NCBI RefSeq assembly: GCF_000219125.1
Contig: NZ_AFGF01000013.1
Coordinates: forward strand, 1 to 38,224
From: Acetonema longum DSM 6540
GTDB taxonomy: Bacteria; Bacillota; Negativicutes; Sporomusales; Acetonemataceae
Direction: 5' to 3'
DNA: 38,224 bases
A model generated the notes under the pieces. That model did not search any database. It was not told the origin of the DNA and saw only the letters and a program-made list of their open reading frames with translations. A program made the translations under genes and the position numbers. Shown here piece after piece: positions 1-6,380 of the stretch (positions within the stretch are counted from its first letter, which is position 1; every line of letters starts with the position of its first letter).

Positions 1-14
1 AAAGTTTTTTTCGC

Positions 15-43
15 TTGCATCCAGCCGCCACATGCAATATAAT
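15..43 (+). promoter_or_regulatory. Sigma-A type promoter of the 29-aa membrane ORF
   Basis: TTGCAT at 15-20 and a perfect TATAAT at 38-43 are separated by 17 bases. The predicted start point (about 50) lies almost on the ribosome binding site of the small ORF at 66, so the mRNA leader would be very short. Confidence 0.55.
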
Positions 44-65
44 CGCAACAGGAGAGTGATTACCA

Positions 66-155
66 ATGGGGCAGTATATCGGGGATATCGGCATAGCCTT
101 TTCTGTCGTACTAATCATTCTGTATATGAATTGGGATAACTTTTTTTCGCAGTGA
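66..155 (+). CDS. Small single-pass membrane protein, 29 aa
   Basis: I do not recognise a family. The ORF starts with ATG, preceded at 10 bases by a good Shine-Dalgarno sequence (AGGAGA, 50-55). A consensus-like promoter lies just upstream and a strong hairpin terminator follows at 256-297, so it looks like its own transcription unit of about 245 bases. Residues 8-21 (GIAFSVVLIILYMN) form one hydrophobic segment with a short polar tail (NWDNFFSQ). About 100 untranslated bases separate the stop from the terminator, so the transcript could also act as a small RNA. Too short for confident calling from composition; the paired promoter, SD and terminator are the argument. Confidence 0.5.
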   Translation: MGQYIGDIGIAFSVVLIILYMNWDNFFSQ

Positions 156-255
156 CCGATCTTTTTGCTATCCTTGTCACAACCCTATGATCCCTCTAAC
201 GGAACCGGCACCGTCTGTGCCAACAGGAAAACAGCCTGCTCCGTAGAGCTTTAAG

Positions 256-297
256 AAAAAAATCCAGCTTGCTATACTGCAAGCTGGATTTTTATTT
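256..297. terminator. Bidirectional intrinsic terminator
   Basis: A perfect 12-bp stem (261-272 with 279-290, loop TATACT) is flanked by an A run on the left and a T run on the right. It can therefore stop the plus-strand small ORF and the minus-strand HD-hydrolase operon, which converge here. Confidence 0.85.
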
Positions 298-351
298 GGC
301 AGAAAGAAACTCTCTGCAATACAGGCTTTTCTCCTGCTTTCTGAACGTCGG

Positions 352-918
352 TTATACAAGCGGTATTTCCTGGTATTCCGGCTGTTTAACCGCTTCGGCC
401 AAAGCCTGTCGGACAAATTCGGCATGCTCTTCCATCCCGAGTCCCATGGCCTCAGCGCTTTGCCGCATGGTCTCACGATTCACTGCCCGCGCAAAAGCCT
501 TATCTTTCATTTTTTTCATAATTGATTTTACTTCCAGGTTATCCAAGCTTTTGTCCGGGCGAACCAAGGCACAGGCGATAACAAATCCGGTCAGCTCATC
601 CACGGCCAACAATGTTTTTTGCAGTAAGCTTCTTTCATGCTCCCAGTCCCGGGCGTGCGATTCCACATCAATGATAAATTGTGCATCAAAACCAGCAGCA
701 GAAAGAATTTCTTGCGCATGACAGGGATGTTCATCCGGATACTTTTCAAAATCCACATCATGTAAGAGACCAACGCTCCCCCAATACTGGGAATCCTGGC
801 CAAACTTCACTGCATATGCCCGCATGGCAATTTCTACTGCCAAGCAATGCTTTAACAGAACTTCACTGGTGACATGACCTTTTAGTACCTTCCAGGCATA
901 AGATCTTGAAAGATCCAT
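352..918 (-). CDS. HD-domain phosphohydrolase family protein
   Basis: A 188-aa soluble protein with the metal-binding layout of the HD superfamily: H24, the HD pair H53-D54 (in LLHDVDFE), H88 and D107 (AVDELTG). HD proteins of this short type are metal-dependent phosphohydrolases acting on nucleotides or related phosphate esters; the substrate cannot be read from the sequence. The start ATG follows a GGGGG Shine-Dalgarno sequence about 10 bases upstream. The gene lies 19 bp after the ABC exporter gene on the same strand and ends before the bidirectional terminator at 256-297, so the two genes form an operon. Family call is firm, function is not. Confidence 0.85.
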   Translation of the reverse strand: MDLSRSYAWKVLKGHVTSEVLLKHCLAVEIAMRAYAVKFGQDSQYWGSVGLLHDVDFEKYPDEHPCHAQEILSAAGFDAQFIIDVESHARDWEHERSLLQKTLLAVDELTGFVIACALVRPDKSLDNLEVKSIMKKMKDKAFARAVNRETMRQSAEAMGLGMEEHAEFVRQALAEAVKQPEYQEIPLV

Positions 919-937
919 TATCGGTAAGCCCCCTTAT

Positions 938-2659
938 TCAACAGCTTGGTTTGTTAACCAAGGCACTATCGTGCAGATGTATTTCCCGGTGTTGCATAAT
1001 GTCAAGCTGAGTGCCTGATACCGCAATATTGCCGCCGGATAAGTAAATCACCCGGTCAGAAGGCTGCAGGGTCGACAGGCGGTGAGTAATAATGAAGGTA
1101 GTCCTCCCAATACTGGCCTGCCGGATTGATTCCATGACGCTCATTTCCGATTGGGTATCCAAAGAGGCGGTAGGTTCGTCTAACAGCAGTATGGCCGGCT
1201 GCAGGATCAAGGCTCTGGCAATGGCGATTCTTTGCCTCTGCCCGCCGGATAATAAACCGCCCATTTCGCCGGCAGGCGAATCATACCCCTGGGGGAGCTC
1301 CATAATAAAATCATGGGCGCTTGCCATCCGGGCAGCCTGCTCCACCTGCTCCGCAGTGGCATCGGGACAGCCATAGCGAATGTTTTCCCGAATGCTTGCA
1401 TTAAATAAAATCGGTTCCTGCTGAATAAAGCCAATGCGTCGCCGTAACTGTGATACTCGGTAGTCCCGGATATTCACCCCGTCGACCATGATCCGGCCGG
1501 TGGTAGGATCAAACAGCCGCAGCAGCAGGTTGGCAATAGATGACTTGCCGGCGCCGCTGGGACCGACAATCGCAATAAATTCTCCCGGCTTAGCGGTGAA
1601 TGATATATGGTTCAGAATTTCTACATCCGAACGGTAGCGAAAAGACACCTGTTCAAATTCAACGATACCTTTCACTCCTGCCGGTACTTCTAAAGAACCG
1701 TCAATGACAGCCGGCTGCTGCGCATATAAGGTTTCGATCCTTTTCCAGGCAACGAGACCCAGCTTCATCGCCGTATAAGCCTGAGCAATCTTGCGCACTG
1801 GCGGAGGAATATTAATAATGTACACCAAAAAGGCGAACATACCGCCAATGGTTAAATCTCCTTCAATGACAGCCCTGCCGCCAAACCATATAATAACCGT
1901 CAGGCCGATGGCAGCCAGGAATTCGATGAGAGGAACCAACATGGCATTAAGCCGTTGAATTTTTAAAAATTCCCCCGCTGCCTGCCATATCTTAGCGCTG
2001 AATTTTTGATATTCATATTCTTCCCGGTTATAACTTTGCACAGTGACGACCGATAGCAGGGAATGATGCAATAACCCGGAGACTTTTTCCATAGTCTCGG
2101 TCATCAAAGCCCCTAATCGGCCCACTTTTTTATTAAAAAAACTAATGGCCAGGACAATAAACGGCAGTGTGGCAAAAGTAACCAGAGAGAGCTGCCAGTC
2201 AAAATAAATCATAATCAACATAATAGCAATAACATTCAGAGACTCAACAATAAAATCAGAAATGCTGACTGTGACGGCCTGCTGGATGAACAGCAAATCA
2301 TTGGTAAACAATGAAATCATTTCACCGGGCGGGCGTTTGAGAAAATAGGAATAATCCATTGACTGGATCTTAGCATACATTTCCTGTCTGACTGCCTGCA
2401 GCATTTGGTTGCCGACTCTTCCCATAGTATAACTATAGGCGTAGAGAAATAAACCCTTCAGCAGATATAAAATCACGATACCAACGCTAATAATATGCAG
2501 TTGATACCTTTCTCCGGCCGTTAAGACATTATCAATCAGCAGCTGCATCACAACCGGAGCTGCAAGGCCTGCCGCACTGGCTATAATAAAGCAAAGTAAA
2601 GAGATCATAACGATCGGCCAATATGGAACAAAAAGTTTATGCCAATATAGTGCTAGCAT
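938..2659 (-). CDS. ABC exporter half-transporter, fused membrane and ATPase domains
   Basis: A 573-aa type I exporter half-molecule that would work as a dimer in the cytoplasmic membrane. The N-terminal half has hydrophobic segments typical of the six-helix ABC_membrane domain. The C-terminal half has the complete nucleotide-binding domain: Walker A GPSGAGKS (about residues 366-373), Q-loop (FIQQEP), signature LSGGQ (about 470-474), Walker B ILLLDEP and the switch His in ITHRLS. I start at the ATG at 2659 because a GGGGG ribosome site sits 5 bases before it; a TTG at 2680 would add 7 residues but lacks one. MsbA/MDR-like family; the exported compound (lipid, drug or peptide) is unknown. Cotranscribed with the HD hydrolase. 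Confidence 0.92.
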   Translation of the reverse strand: MLALYWHKLFVPYWPIVMISLLCFIIASAAGLAAPVVMQLLIDNVLTAGERYQLHIISVGIVILYLLKGLFLYAYSYTMGRVGNQMLQAVRQEMYAKIQSMDYSYFLKRPPGEMISLFTNDLLFIQQAVTVSISDFIVESLNVIAIMLIMIYFDWQLSLVTFATLPFIVLAISFFNKKVGRLGALMTETMEKVSGLLHHSLLSVVTVQSYNREEYEYQKFSAKIWQAAGEFLKIQRLNAMLVPLIEFLAAIGLTVIIWFGGRAVIEGDLTIGGMFAFLVYIINIPPPVRKIAQAYTAMKLGLVAWKRIETLYAQQPAVIDGSLEVPAGVKGIVEFEQVSFRYRSDVEILNHISFTAKPGEFIAIVGPSGAGKSSIANLLLRLFDPTTGRIMVDGVNIRDYRVSQLRRRIGFIQQEPILFNASIRENIRYGCPDATAEQVEQAARMASAHDFIMELPQGYDSPAGEMGGLLSGGQRQRIAIARALILQPAILLLDEPTASLDTQSEMSVMESIRQASIGRTTFIITHRLSTLQPSDRVIYLSGGNIAVSGTQLDIMQHREIHLHDSALVNKPSC

Positions 2660-2701
2660 ATATGCCCCCGTGCTGAACAAAAATACGCTGACGCTGAGAT
2701 A

Positions 2702-2733
2702 AATAAAACCAAGGAAGGCAACGCCGCCTTCCT
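2702..2733 (-). terminator. Hairpin in the leader of the ABC exporter operon
   Basis: An 8-bp stem AGGAAGGC/GCCTTCCT (2712-2719 and 2726-2733) is followed on the minus strand by TTGGTTTTATTT. It lies 50 bp upstream of the exporter start, so it could end an upstream transcript or act as an attenuator. No gene is seen between it and the exporter. Confidence 0.45.
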
Positions 2734-2875
2734 AATCTTGCCTCTTAATCATCTACTGCCGGGAGCCAACAATAAACTCCCCGCTAGTGAATATTCGATT
2801 CCTGCCCTGCAAATCCTGCCGAATAAAGTAATATAATAAAGAATTTTGATTTTCACCTGCGACAGGAAGCAAATC

Positions 2876-2915
2876 AGCAAAAACCGTGGCCAAAGAGCCG
2901 CCCACGGTTTTTGCT
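2876..2915. terminator. Strong bidirectional hairpin terminator
   Basis: A perfect 14-bp stem (2876-2889 with 2902-2915; AGCAAAAACCGTGG and its complement, 12-base loop) contains an A5/T5 stretch in its arms. It lies downstream of the small minus-strand genes beginning at 3275. The stretch between 2734 and 2875 shows no supported gene. Confidence 0.6.
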
Positions 2916-3083
2916 GCCTAAAAAAAGTCCCTTTTACACAAGAGGCCAGTGCGAATTTGCTGCCGAAGATCCGGCTCTTGCGTTAGGCATACCAATCTTT
3001 CTTTTATTTGTATTCCCGGTATGTGCTGAATACTTGGCGCCGCCATACCGTAGCCTTCGGTATCGTGCTTGCAGTTCCCTTTA

Positions 3084-3275
3084 TTATGTTCTCCGGTGCA
3101 TTAAAATCCCATACGGCACACTACTTCGGCCCTCTTGGCTCTTCAAACAGAGATCGACCATTTTGTATATAGGTCCATGGCTGCCGGCAAATCGGCAGTG
3201 TATTTTCCCGGTTGATTCATGGATGTGTTTTTCTATCCAAGCGTCACATTCGGAGAGCGTTTTCCGTTCTGACAT
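3084..3275 (-). CDS. Hypothetical small protein, 63 aa
   Basis: I do not recognise this protein. The ORF has an excellent ribosome site (GGGAGGG, 7 bases before the ATG) and ends in a double TAA stop. It is polar, with no membrane segment: an acidic N-terminus, then a Cys/His-containing middle (CDAWIEKHIHES, KIHCRF, DLC) and a basic C-terminal end (GILMHRRT). Three cysteines and five histidines could bind a metal, but no known finger spacing is seen. A perfect 8-bp inverted repeat sits 24 bp upstream of the start and may be an operator. A 134-codon plus-strand ORF overlaps it but lacks a ribosome site, so the minus-strand reading is preferred. Confidence 0.55.
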   Translation of the reverse strand: MSERKTLSECDAWIEKHIHESTGKIHCRFAGSHGPIYKMVDLCLKSQEGRSSVPYGILMHRRT

Positions 3276-3299
3276 ACTTGTTCCCTCCCTCTCCCCTTT

Positions 3300-3317
3300 G
3301 GCTAATCGGGATTAGCC
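3300..3317 (-). promoter_or_regulatory. Inverted repeat, possible operator
   Basis: GGCTAATC-gg-GATTAGCC is a perfect 8-bp dyad with a 2-base spacer, directly upstream of the ribosome site of the 63-aa gene. The spacer is too short for an RNA hairpin loop, which favours a binding site for a dimeric DNA-binding protein. The protein is unknown. Confidence 0.4.
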
Positions 3318-3344
3318 GCTGAATAGGCAGTTTTGTTTTTTCCC

Positions 3345-3376
3345 AAAACAAAAAGTCCCAGACCGAAAAGGTCCGG
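3345..3376 (-). terminator. Intrinsic terminator after the 37-aa ORF
   Basis: On the minus strand a 7-bp stem CCGGACC/GGTCTGG (one G-U pair) is followed by ACTTTTTGTTTTG. It begins 14 bp after the stop of the 37-aa ORF at 3390. Confidence 0.75.
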
Positions 3377-3389
3377 AGCTAAACTCATT

Positions 3390-3503
3390 TCACTGCCAAA
3401 CAGCCAGCAGAGCAACAAAATTAAGATGTCTTCGCTCACTCCGCATTTCTTTCTCTGACAGTATCTGCCCGCAATCAGCATTTACCCGGTTGTTCTTTGT
3501 CAT
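3390..3503 (-). CDS. Hypothetical small protein, 37 aa
   Basis: Not recognised. The ATG is preceded by AAAGGAG with a 6-7 base spacing, and the stop is followed within 14 bp by a good intrinsic terminator, which together argue for a real short gene. The product is a charged N-terminal two-thirds (KNNRVNADCG, SEKEMRSERRH) ending in a short hydrophobic stretch (LNFVALLAVW), so it may be peripherally membrane-bound. It is downstream of the YmaF-like gene on the same strand, separated from it by another hairpin at 3521-3548. Confidence 0.45.
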   Translation of the reverse strand: MTKNNRVNADCGQILSEKEMRSERRHLNFVALLAVWQ

Positions 3504-3520
3504 GATATTCTCCTTTGAAC

Positions 3521-3548
3521 ACAAGAAAAGCGCCCTATTCGGACGCTT
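3521..3548 (-). terminator. Hairpin terminator downstream of the YmaF-like gene
   Basis: An imperfect stem AAGCG/CGCTT plus two inner G-C pairs (3528-3548) is followed on the minus strand by TTTTCTTGTG. It lies 19 bp after the stop of the YmaF-like gene. Confidence 0.55.
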
Positions 3549-3566
3549 CCCATGATTCGTAATTTA

Positions 3567-3980
3567 TTATTGATCTTCCCGATAACAATGACATTCGTGT
3601 TCTTCTTCTTCCTCGCAACACTCCGGTGAAGCATCGGTAACACTGCAAAAATCATGGCAATGACCTACATCGTAACTGGTCTTACCTGCAAAGCAATGTG
3701 TATGTTCATCGCAACCACCAATATCTATTGCAGGGCCAGTCATCACATCGACCATATGCCAGTGGCACTCCCCTCCCTTCGGGTCATAGGAAGTCCTGAA
3801 ACATATACGATGAACATGAGAACGACCTTTACGTATCGGCGTTCCACTTGTTCCAGTAATAAGGTGTTGGTGTTCGCAAGCTACATCTGCCATTGTTTGT
3901 GTAAGGTGTACATGCTCCATGTAGGCTTCCTCTTTATTAGGCTTATGCATTGGATATCCACGATCTTCTTCGTCTGACAT
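3567..3980 (-). CDS. YmaF-like His/Cys-rich protein with six His-x-His motifs
   Basis: A 137-aa soluble protein with 15 histidines and 11 cysteines. Six H-x-H motifs recur at regular spacing: residues 23-25, 37-39, 55-57, 73-75, 93-95 and 107-109. The C-terminus is a Cys/Glu-rich tail (CCEEEEEHECHC). The layout and length fit the YmaF family (B. subtilis YmaF is about the same length), whose function is unknown; metal binding is my inference from the residues. The ATG follows a GGAGGT ribosome site by 9 bases. It is monocistronic or leads the 37-aa ORF, with a hairpin between them. Confidence 0.65.
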   Translation of the reverse strand: MSDEEDRGYPMHKPNKEEAYMEHVHLTQTMADVACEHQHLITGTSGTPIRKGRSHVHRICFRTSYDPKGGECHWHMVDVMTGPAIDIGGCDEHTHCFAGKTSYDVGHCHDFCSVTDASPECCEEEEEHECHCYREDQ

Positions 3981-4162
3981 TTAAAATTCACCTCCATCAC
4001 ATACTATGTAAAGTATACAGATAAGGTGATTGAGTATATAGTAAGCAGCCCATTCAGTATAAAAACAAATTGAAAGTGCTCTGTAAAAAATTAGAAAAAA
4101 ATATTCAACGTTTGCACTAGTCACGCTGATTGAGCAGTATCAATTTCGAATATCCAAGCAAG

Positions 4163-4198
4163 AAAGCCGCCGGCCAATACCAGTTAGCGGGCTTTTAT
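4163..4198. terminator. Hairpin, possible terminator
   Basis: AAAGCC...GGCTTT arms with an additional GC/GC pairing around a bulge (4163-4196), followed on the plus strand by TTTTATC. It lies downstream of the helix-turn-helix gene on the minus strand. The 3981-4162 stretch holds AT-rich sequence, presumably the YmaF promoter region, with no clear hexamer pair. Confidence 0.35.
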
Positions 4199-4230
4199 CT
4201 TCACCTAATTATTCCACAATCCCATCCGCC

Positions 4231-4377
4231 CTATTTGAACGCTTCTTCCTCTCTCTTTTGATGTATATATCTGAATAGCTTTTTATAGGCTTCATCAATT
4301 AATTCCGCATAATCCAGTAAATTATTATTGTTAACTTTTGTTACCAATTCATCAATTATAGCTTTACATTCGGGATA
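4231..4377 (-). pseudogene. Out-of-frame C-terminal part of the helix-turn-helix gene
   Basis: In the -1 frame relative to the 91-aa HTH ORF, 48 codons stay open from 4377 to a TAG at 4231 and read as a helical, protein-like sequence (KAIIDELVTKV, LLDYAELIDEAYKKLF, HQKREEEAFK). The frame has no plausible start with a ribosome site. Adding one base in the GGG run at 4372-4374 would fuse it to the HTH ORF and give a protein of about 133 aa. I therefore read it as the original C-terminus cut off by a 1-bp deletion, or by a sequencing error in a G run. Confidence 0.55.
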
Positions 4378-4631
4378 TCAGAAACTGATATGATCTCATC
4401 TAGCATATTGCGGAGTTCAATATAGAATGGATTTCTTTCCAATACGTCCGTCTTAAAAAACAATCGGTCTTTTGGCATCTCCTTTACGGGTACCAAATCC
4501 CCTCGTTTGATCAAGTCAGATATATTTTGTTGGCTACAGTTTAAAATCTGCATTACTTCAGCAGTGTTAATTAATTCGTTTTGGATAAATTCAATCAATT
4601 TTTCTCTATTTTTAGAACAACATCCACTCAT
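4356..4631 (-). CDS. Helix-turn-helix DNA-binding protein, probably truncated
   Basis: A 91-aa protein with a winged helix-turn-helix of the excisionase/MerR-like type (residues about 21-66: INTAEVMQILNCS, then NISDLIKRGDLVPV, then a wing ending in FFKTDVLER). Such small proteins bind DNA as regulators or excisionases. The ATG has a GGAGAGG site 8 bases upstream, and a TTGGCA-17-TATAAT promoter lies at 4675-4703. The C-terminus appears cut by a 1-bp frameshift: 48 further codons are open in the next frame (4231-4377). No target can be inferred from the neighbours. Confidence 0.65.
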   Translation of the reverse strand: MSGCCSKNREKLIEFIQNELINTAEVMQILNCSQQNISDLIKRGDLVPVKEMPKDRLFFKTDVLERNPFYIELRNMLDEIISVSDIPNVKL

Positions 4632-4674
4632 AGCCTTAACCTCTCCAGAATTCGTATTATTTCAATTGGCTGTA

Positions 4675-4703
4675 ATTATAGCACTTTACTCGATGTATGC
4701 CAA
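4675..4703 (-). promoter_or_regulatory. Promoter of the helix-turn-helix gene
   Basis: On the minus strand TTGGCA (4698-4703) and TATAAT (4675-4680) are separated by exactly 17 bases, about 45 bp upstream of the start codon. Confidence 0.65.
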
Positions 4704-4716
4704 GTAAGAGACCACA

Positions 4717-4746
4717 AAATAACCGTCATTTTATTGACGGTTATTT
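4717..4746. terminator. Intrinsic terminator, perfect 12-bp stem
   Basis: AAATAACCGTCA/TGACGGTTATTT (4717-4728 and 4735-4746) with T-rich flanks. On the minus strand it ends the transcript of the 37-aa ORF at 4794-4907 and isolates it from the HTH gene promoter. Confidence 0.75.
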
Positions 4747-4793
4747 ATATTTGAATAATTTGGTATAAATCATCTTCCTCACCTCGGTTTATT

Positions 4794-4907
4794 TTATACT
4801 ATAAACCTTAGTTGTATGTGTTCTCGAATAAACTTTGTGTATTTAAGATTTAGTTCGGTCAATACCAGTGCGAATTCATCAACTGCCCTTTTGGTTGCTT
4901 CGTCCAT
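4794..4907 (-). CDS. Hypothetical small protein, 37 aa
   Basis: Not recognised. The ATG is preceded by a very strong ribosome site (AAAGGAGGGGGAG). The product is amphipathic and helical in appearance (DEATKRAVDEFALVL, then TELNLKYTKFIREHIQL) with no cysteines or membrane segment. Downstream, a further ATG with GAGGTGAGG before it opens only 10 codons before the terminator at 4717-4746. An overlapping ORF starting at 4966 in another frame is less likely. It is divergent from the 104-aa gene at 4997. Confidence 0.45.
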   Translation of the reverse strand: MDEATKRAVDEFALVLTELNLKYTKFIREHIQLRFIV

Positions 4908-4996
4908 GTTGCTCCCCCTCCTTTCTTCTTAATTTTTTTCCGAAATAGGAAATTATTGGTTTTCATCGAAGTATCACCTCAAAGGGAGGTAATACA

Positions 4997-5311
4997 ATGA
5001 ACGATCATGCCAAGGACATCTATTTACGAATCATGCAAATGATTCAAATCAAAGAGGCTCGTTTAAGGGAAAATCAGGATATGAAAGTCACTCTTCTTCA
5101 ATATCCAGATTTTGAAGTAACTGAGATAGGTCGCCTGGGAAATGAATACCTTTTCTTTTCCGGGATGACTTCGCAGTCTCCGGAAACCACTCTTCTCCTT
5201 CCTGTCGAATCGATTCCAATAAGAATTGACGTAGTGGATCAGAAGGATGAGTTACCTGTAAAAGCAGTAAAGAAAATTGGGTTTCGGGGAGACATTTCAA
5301 GTAATAAATAA
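4997..5311 (+). CDS. Hypothetical protein, 104 aa
   Basis: I do not recognise a family. The ORF has a strong ribosome site (GGGAGGT, 6 bases before ATG) and a good terminator 17 bp after the stop. The N-terminus is a charged helix (KDIYLRIMQMIQIKEARLRE), followed by a beta-rich part (LLQYPDFEVTEIGRL, EYLFFSGM, TTLLLPVESIPIRIDVVD). No signal peptide, membrane segment or metal motif is seen. It stands alone on the plus strand beside the decayed recombinase remnant, in an accessory-looking stretch. Confidence 0.65.
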   Translation: MNDHAKDIYLRIMQMIQIKEARLRENQDMKVTLLQYPDFEVTEIGRLGNEYLFFSGMTSQSPETTLLLPVESIPIRIDVVDQKDELPVKAVKKIGFRGDISSNK

Positions 5312-5327
5312 TGGCATCTAACTTCTT

Positions 5328-5362
5328 AGCGTCGCTATTGGTAGTAGCGGCGCTTTCTTTTG
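5328..5362 (+). terminator. Terminator of the 104-aa gene
   Basis: A 10-bp stem with one G-U pair (5328-5337 with 5345-5354), followed by TTCTTTTG. Confidence 0.8.
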
Positions 5363-5363
5363 T

Positions 5364-5594
5364 TTGTTCGTCTTTCTCACTCTCCTAGTGTTTATTGGCA
5401 CTGCCTTTTTAAAATCTCCTGAGGAACGCATGGACCAGGGCGAAAAAGTTTCTGCCCTATTCGACGCTCGTGAAGTATACAAATAGATGTAAATGAGCGT
5501 GTCTTGAGCACATTGACCGTATGGAAGGGAAGATAGACCGACTCTCTCTCTTAAGGTATCTTCTACGAATCGGCTTTAAAGGATGATTTTTAAT
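5364..5594 (+). other. Non-coding or decayed stretch with short protein-like frames
   Basis: No gene with a ribosome site is visible. Short open frames read like protein remnants: 5364-5486 (VFLTLLVFIGTAFL, then SPEERMDQGEKV) and 5506-5586 (HIDRMEGKIDRLSLLRYLL). Together with the recombinase fragment at 5595 they suggest a degraded mobile element next to the 3' end of the tRNA operon. Confidence 0.3.
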
Positions 5595-5681
5595 ATGTTC
5601 CTGCAGAGGCATGGATACGGAACTATTTCAGACTGGCGGAACGCCCATGGCTATAAAACCAGGCGTGGTCTGACGCCGTAA
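5595..5681 (+). pseudogene. Fragment resembling a large serine recombinase
   Basis: A 28-codon frame reads MFLQRHGYGTISDW then NAHGYKTRRGLTP. This matches the pattern in the recombinase domain of large serine recombinases, where a glycine-containing turn and an IA..LN helix precede GYKT+RG. The catalytic resolvase domain and the rest of the domain are absent. It lies about 110 bp from the 3' end of tRNA-Leu, a common neighbourhood for integrated elements. Confidence 0.35.
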
Positions 5682-5683
5682 AT

Positions 5684-5708
5684 GAAAAAGACCCGGACAG
5701 AGTCCGGG
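5684..5708 (-). terminator. Terminator of the five-gene tRNA operon
   Basis: A GC-rich 7-bp stem CCCGGAC/GTCCGGG (5692-5698 and 5702-5708, 3-base loop) is followed on the minus strand by CTTTTTC. It lies 84 bp after the end of tRNA-Leu. Confidence 0.8.
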
Positions 5709-5792
5709 CCATGTTTCAAAACTTCGTTGATAAGGTTGCTGTAAATCCTGATTATATGGTTACTATCCATCTCAAGATAGTATGCCTGGCGT

Positions 5793-5881
5793 TGGTGCCG
5801 AGGACCGGAATCGAACCGGTACGGGTGTTACCACCCGAGGGATTTTAAGTCCCTTGCGTCTGCCTGTTCCGCCACCCCGGC
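5793..5881 (-). tRNA. tRNA-Leu (anticodon UAA)
   Basis: An 89-nt class II tRNA with a long variable arm, acceptor GCCGGGG/CCTCGGC, anticodon loop CTTAAAA (UAA) and encoded CCA. It is the last gene of the Asp-Phe-Gly-Cys-Leu operon. Confidence 0.95.
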
Positions 5882-5950
5882 ATTTAATTTTCTGCCTGCC
5901 GATAATAAAACTCTGTTATCGGGTCACAAAAAAACTGTTAGATTTAAATT

Positions 5951-6024
<74 letters not shown>

Positions 6025-6032
6025 ATCTTTGT

Positions 6033-6107
6033 TGGAGCGGAAAACGAGATTCGAACTCGCGACCCTCGCCTTGGCAAGGCGATGCTCTACCACTGAGCTA
6101 CTTCCGC
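6033..6107 (-). tRNA. tRNA-Gly (anticodon GCC), copy 1
   Basis: 75 nt, acceptor GCGGAAG, anticodon loop TTGCCAA (GCC), encoded CCA. It differs from the second copy at 11219-11293 by one D-loop base (GTGG here, GCGG there). Confidence 0.95.
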
Positions 6108-6111
6108 ATTA

Positions 6112-6187
<76 letters not shown>

Positions 6188-6193
6188 AATTAT

Positions 6194-6270
6194 TGGCGAC
6201 CTCGAAGGGATTTGAACCCTCGATCTCCGCCGTGACAGGGCGGCATGTTAGACCACTACACCACGAGGCC
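6194..6270 (-). tRNA. tRNA-Asp (anticodon GUC)
   Basis: 77 nt, acceptor GGCCTCG/CGAGGTC with one G-U pair, anticodon loop CTGTCAC (GUC), discriminator G, encoded CCA. First gene of the operon, 20 bp after the -10 box. Confidence 0.95.
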
Positions 6271-6290
6271 GTGAATGAACTGCAAAATCT

Positions 6291-6319
6291 ATTTTATATC
6301 ATTCCGGTTCTTCTGTCAA
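6291..6319 (-). promoter_or_regulatory. Promoter of the tRNA operon
   Basis: A perfect TTGACA (6314-6319) and TAAAAT (6291-6296) with a 17-base spacer on the minus strand, just upstream of tRNA-Asp. Confidence 0.85.
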
Positions 6320-6380
6320 CAAAATATTTAAACAAAATGACCTTTCCAATCTCTTTATGATCTCTGCAGAAATGTCGATG

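Noticed and set aside
2918-3046. 42-codon minus-strand ORF after the 63-aa gene
   Set aside because: Reads somewhat like protein (IPGIQIKERLVCLTQEPD), but only a weak AAGG precedes the ATG and another frame is open too. Not enough to call.
2911-3315. 134-codon plus-strand ORF
   Set aside because: It starts at TTG inside a terminator stem without a ribosome site and overlaps the minus-strand 63-aa ORF that has an excellent one.
4741-4773. 10-codon ORF with GAGGTGAGG before its ATG
   Set aside because: It runs into the terminator stem and is too short to support; noted only as a possible coupled or leader peptide.
4860-4966. 35-codon minus-strand ORF starting at 4966
   Set aside because: It has a ribosome-like site but overlaps the better-supported 37-aa ORF and leaves no room for a promoter before the divergent 104-aa gene.
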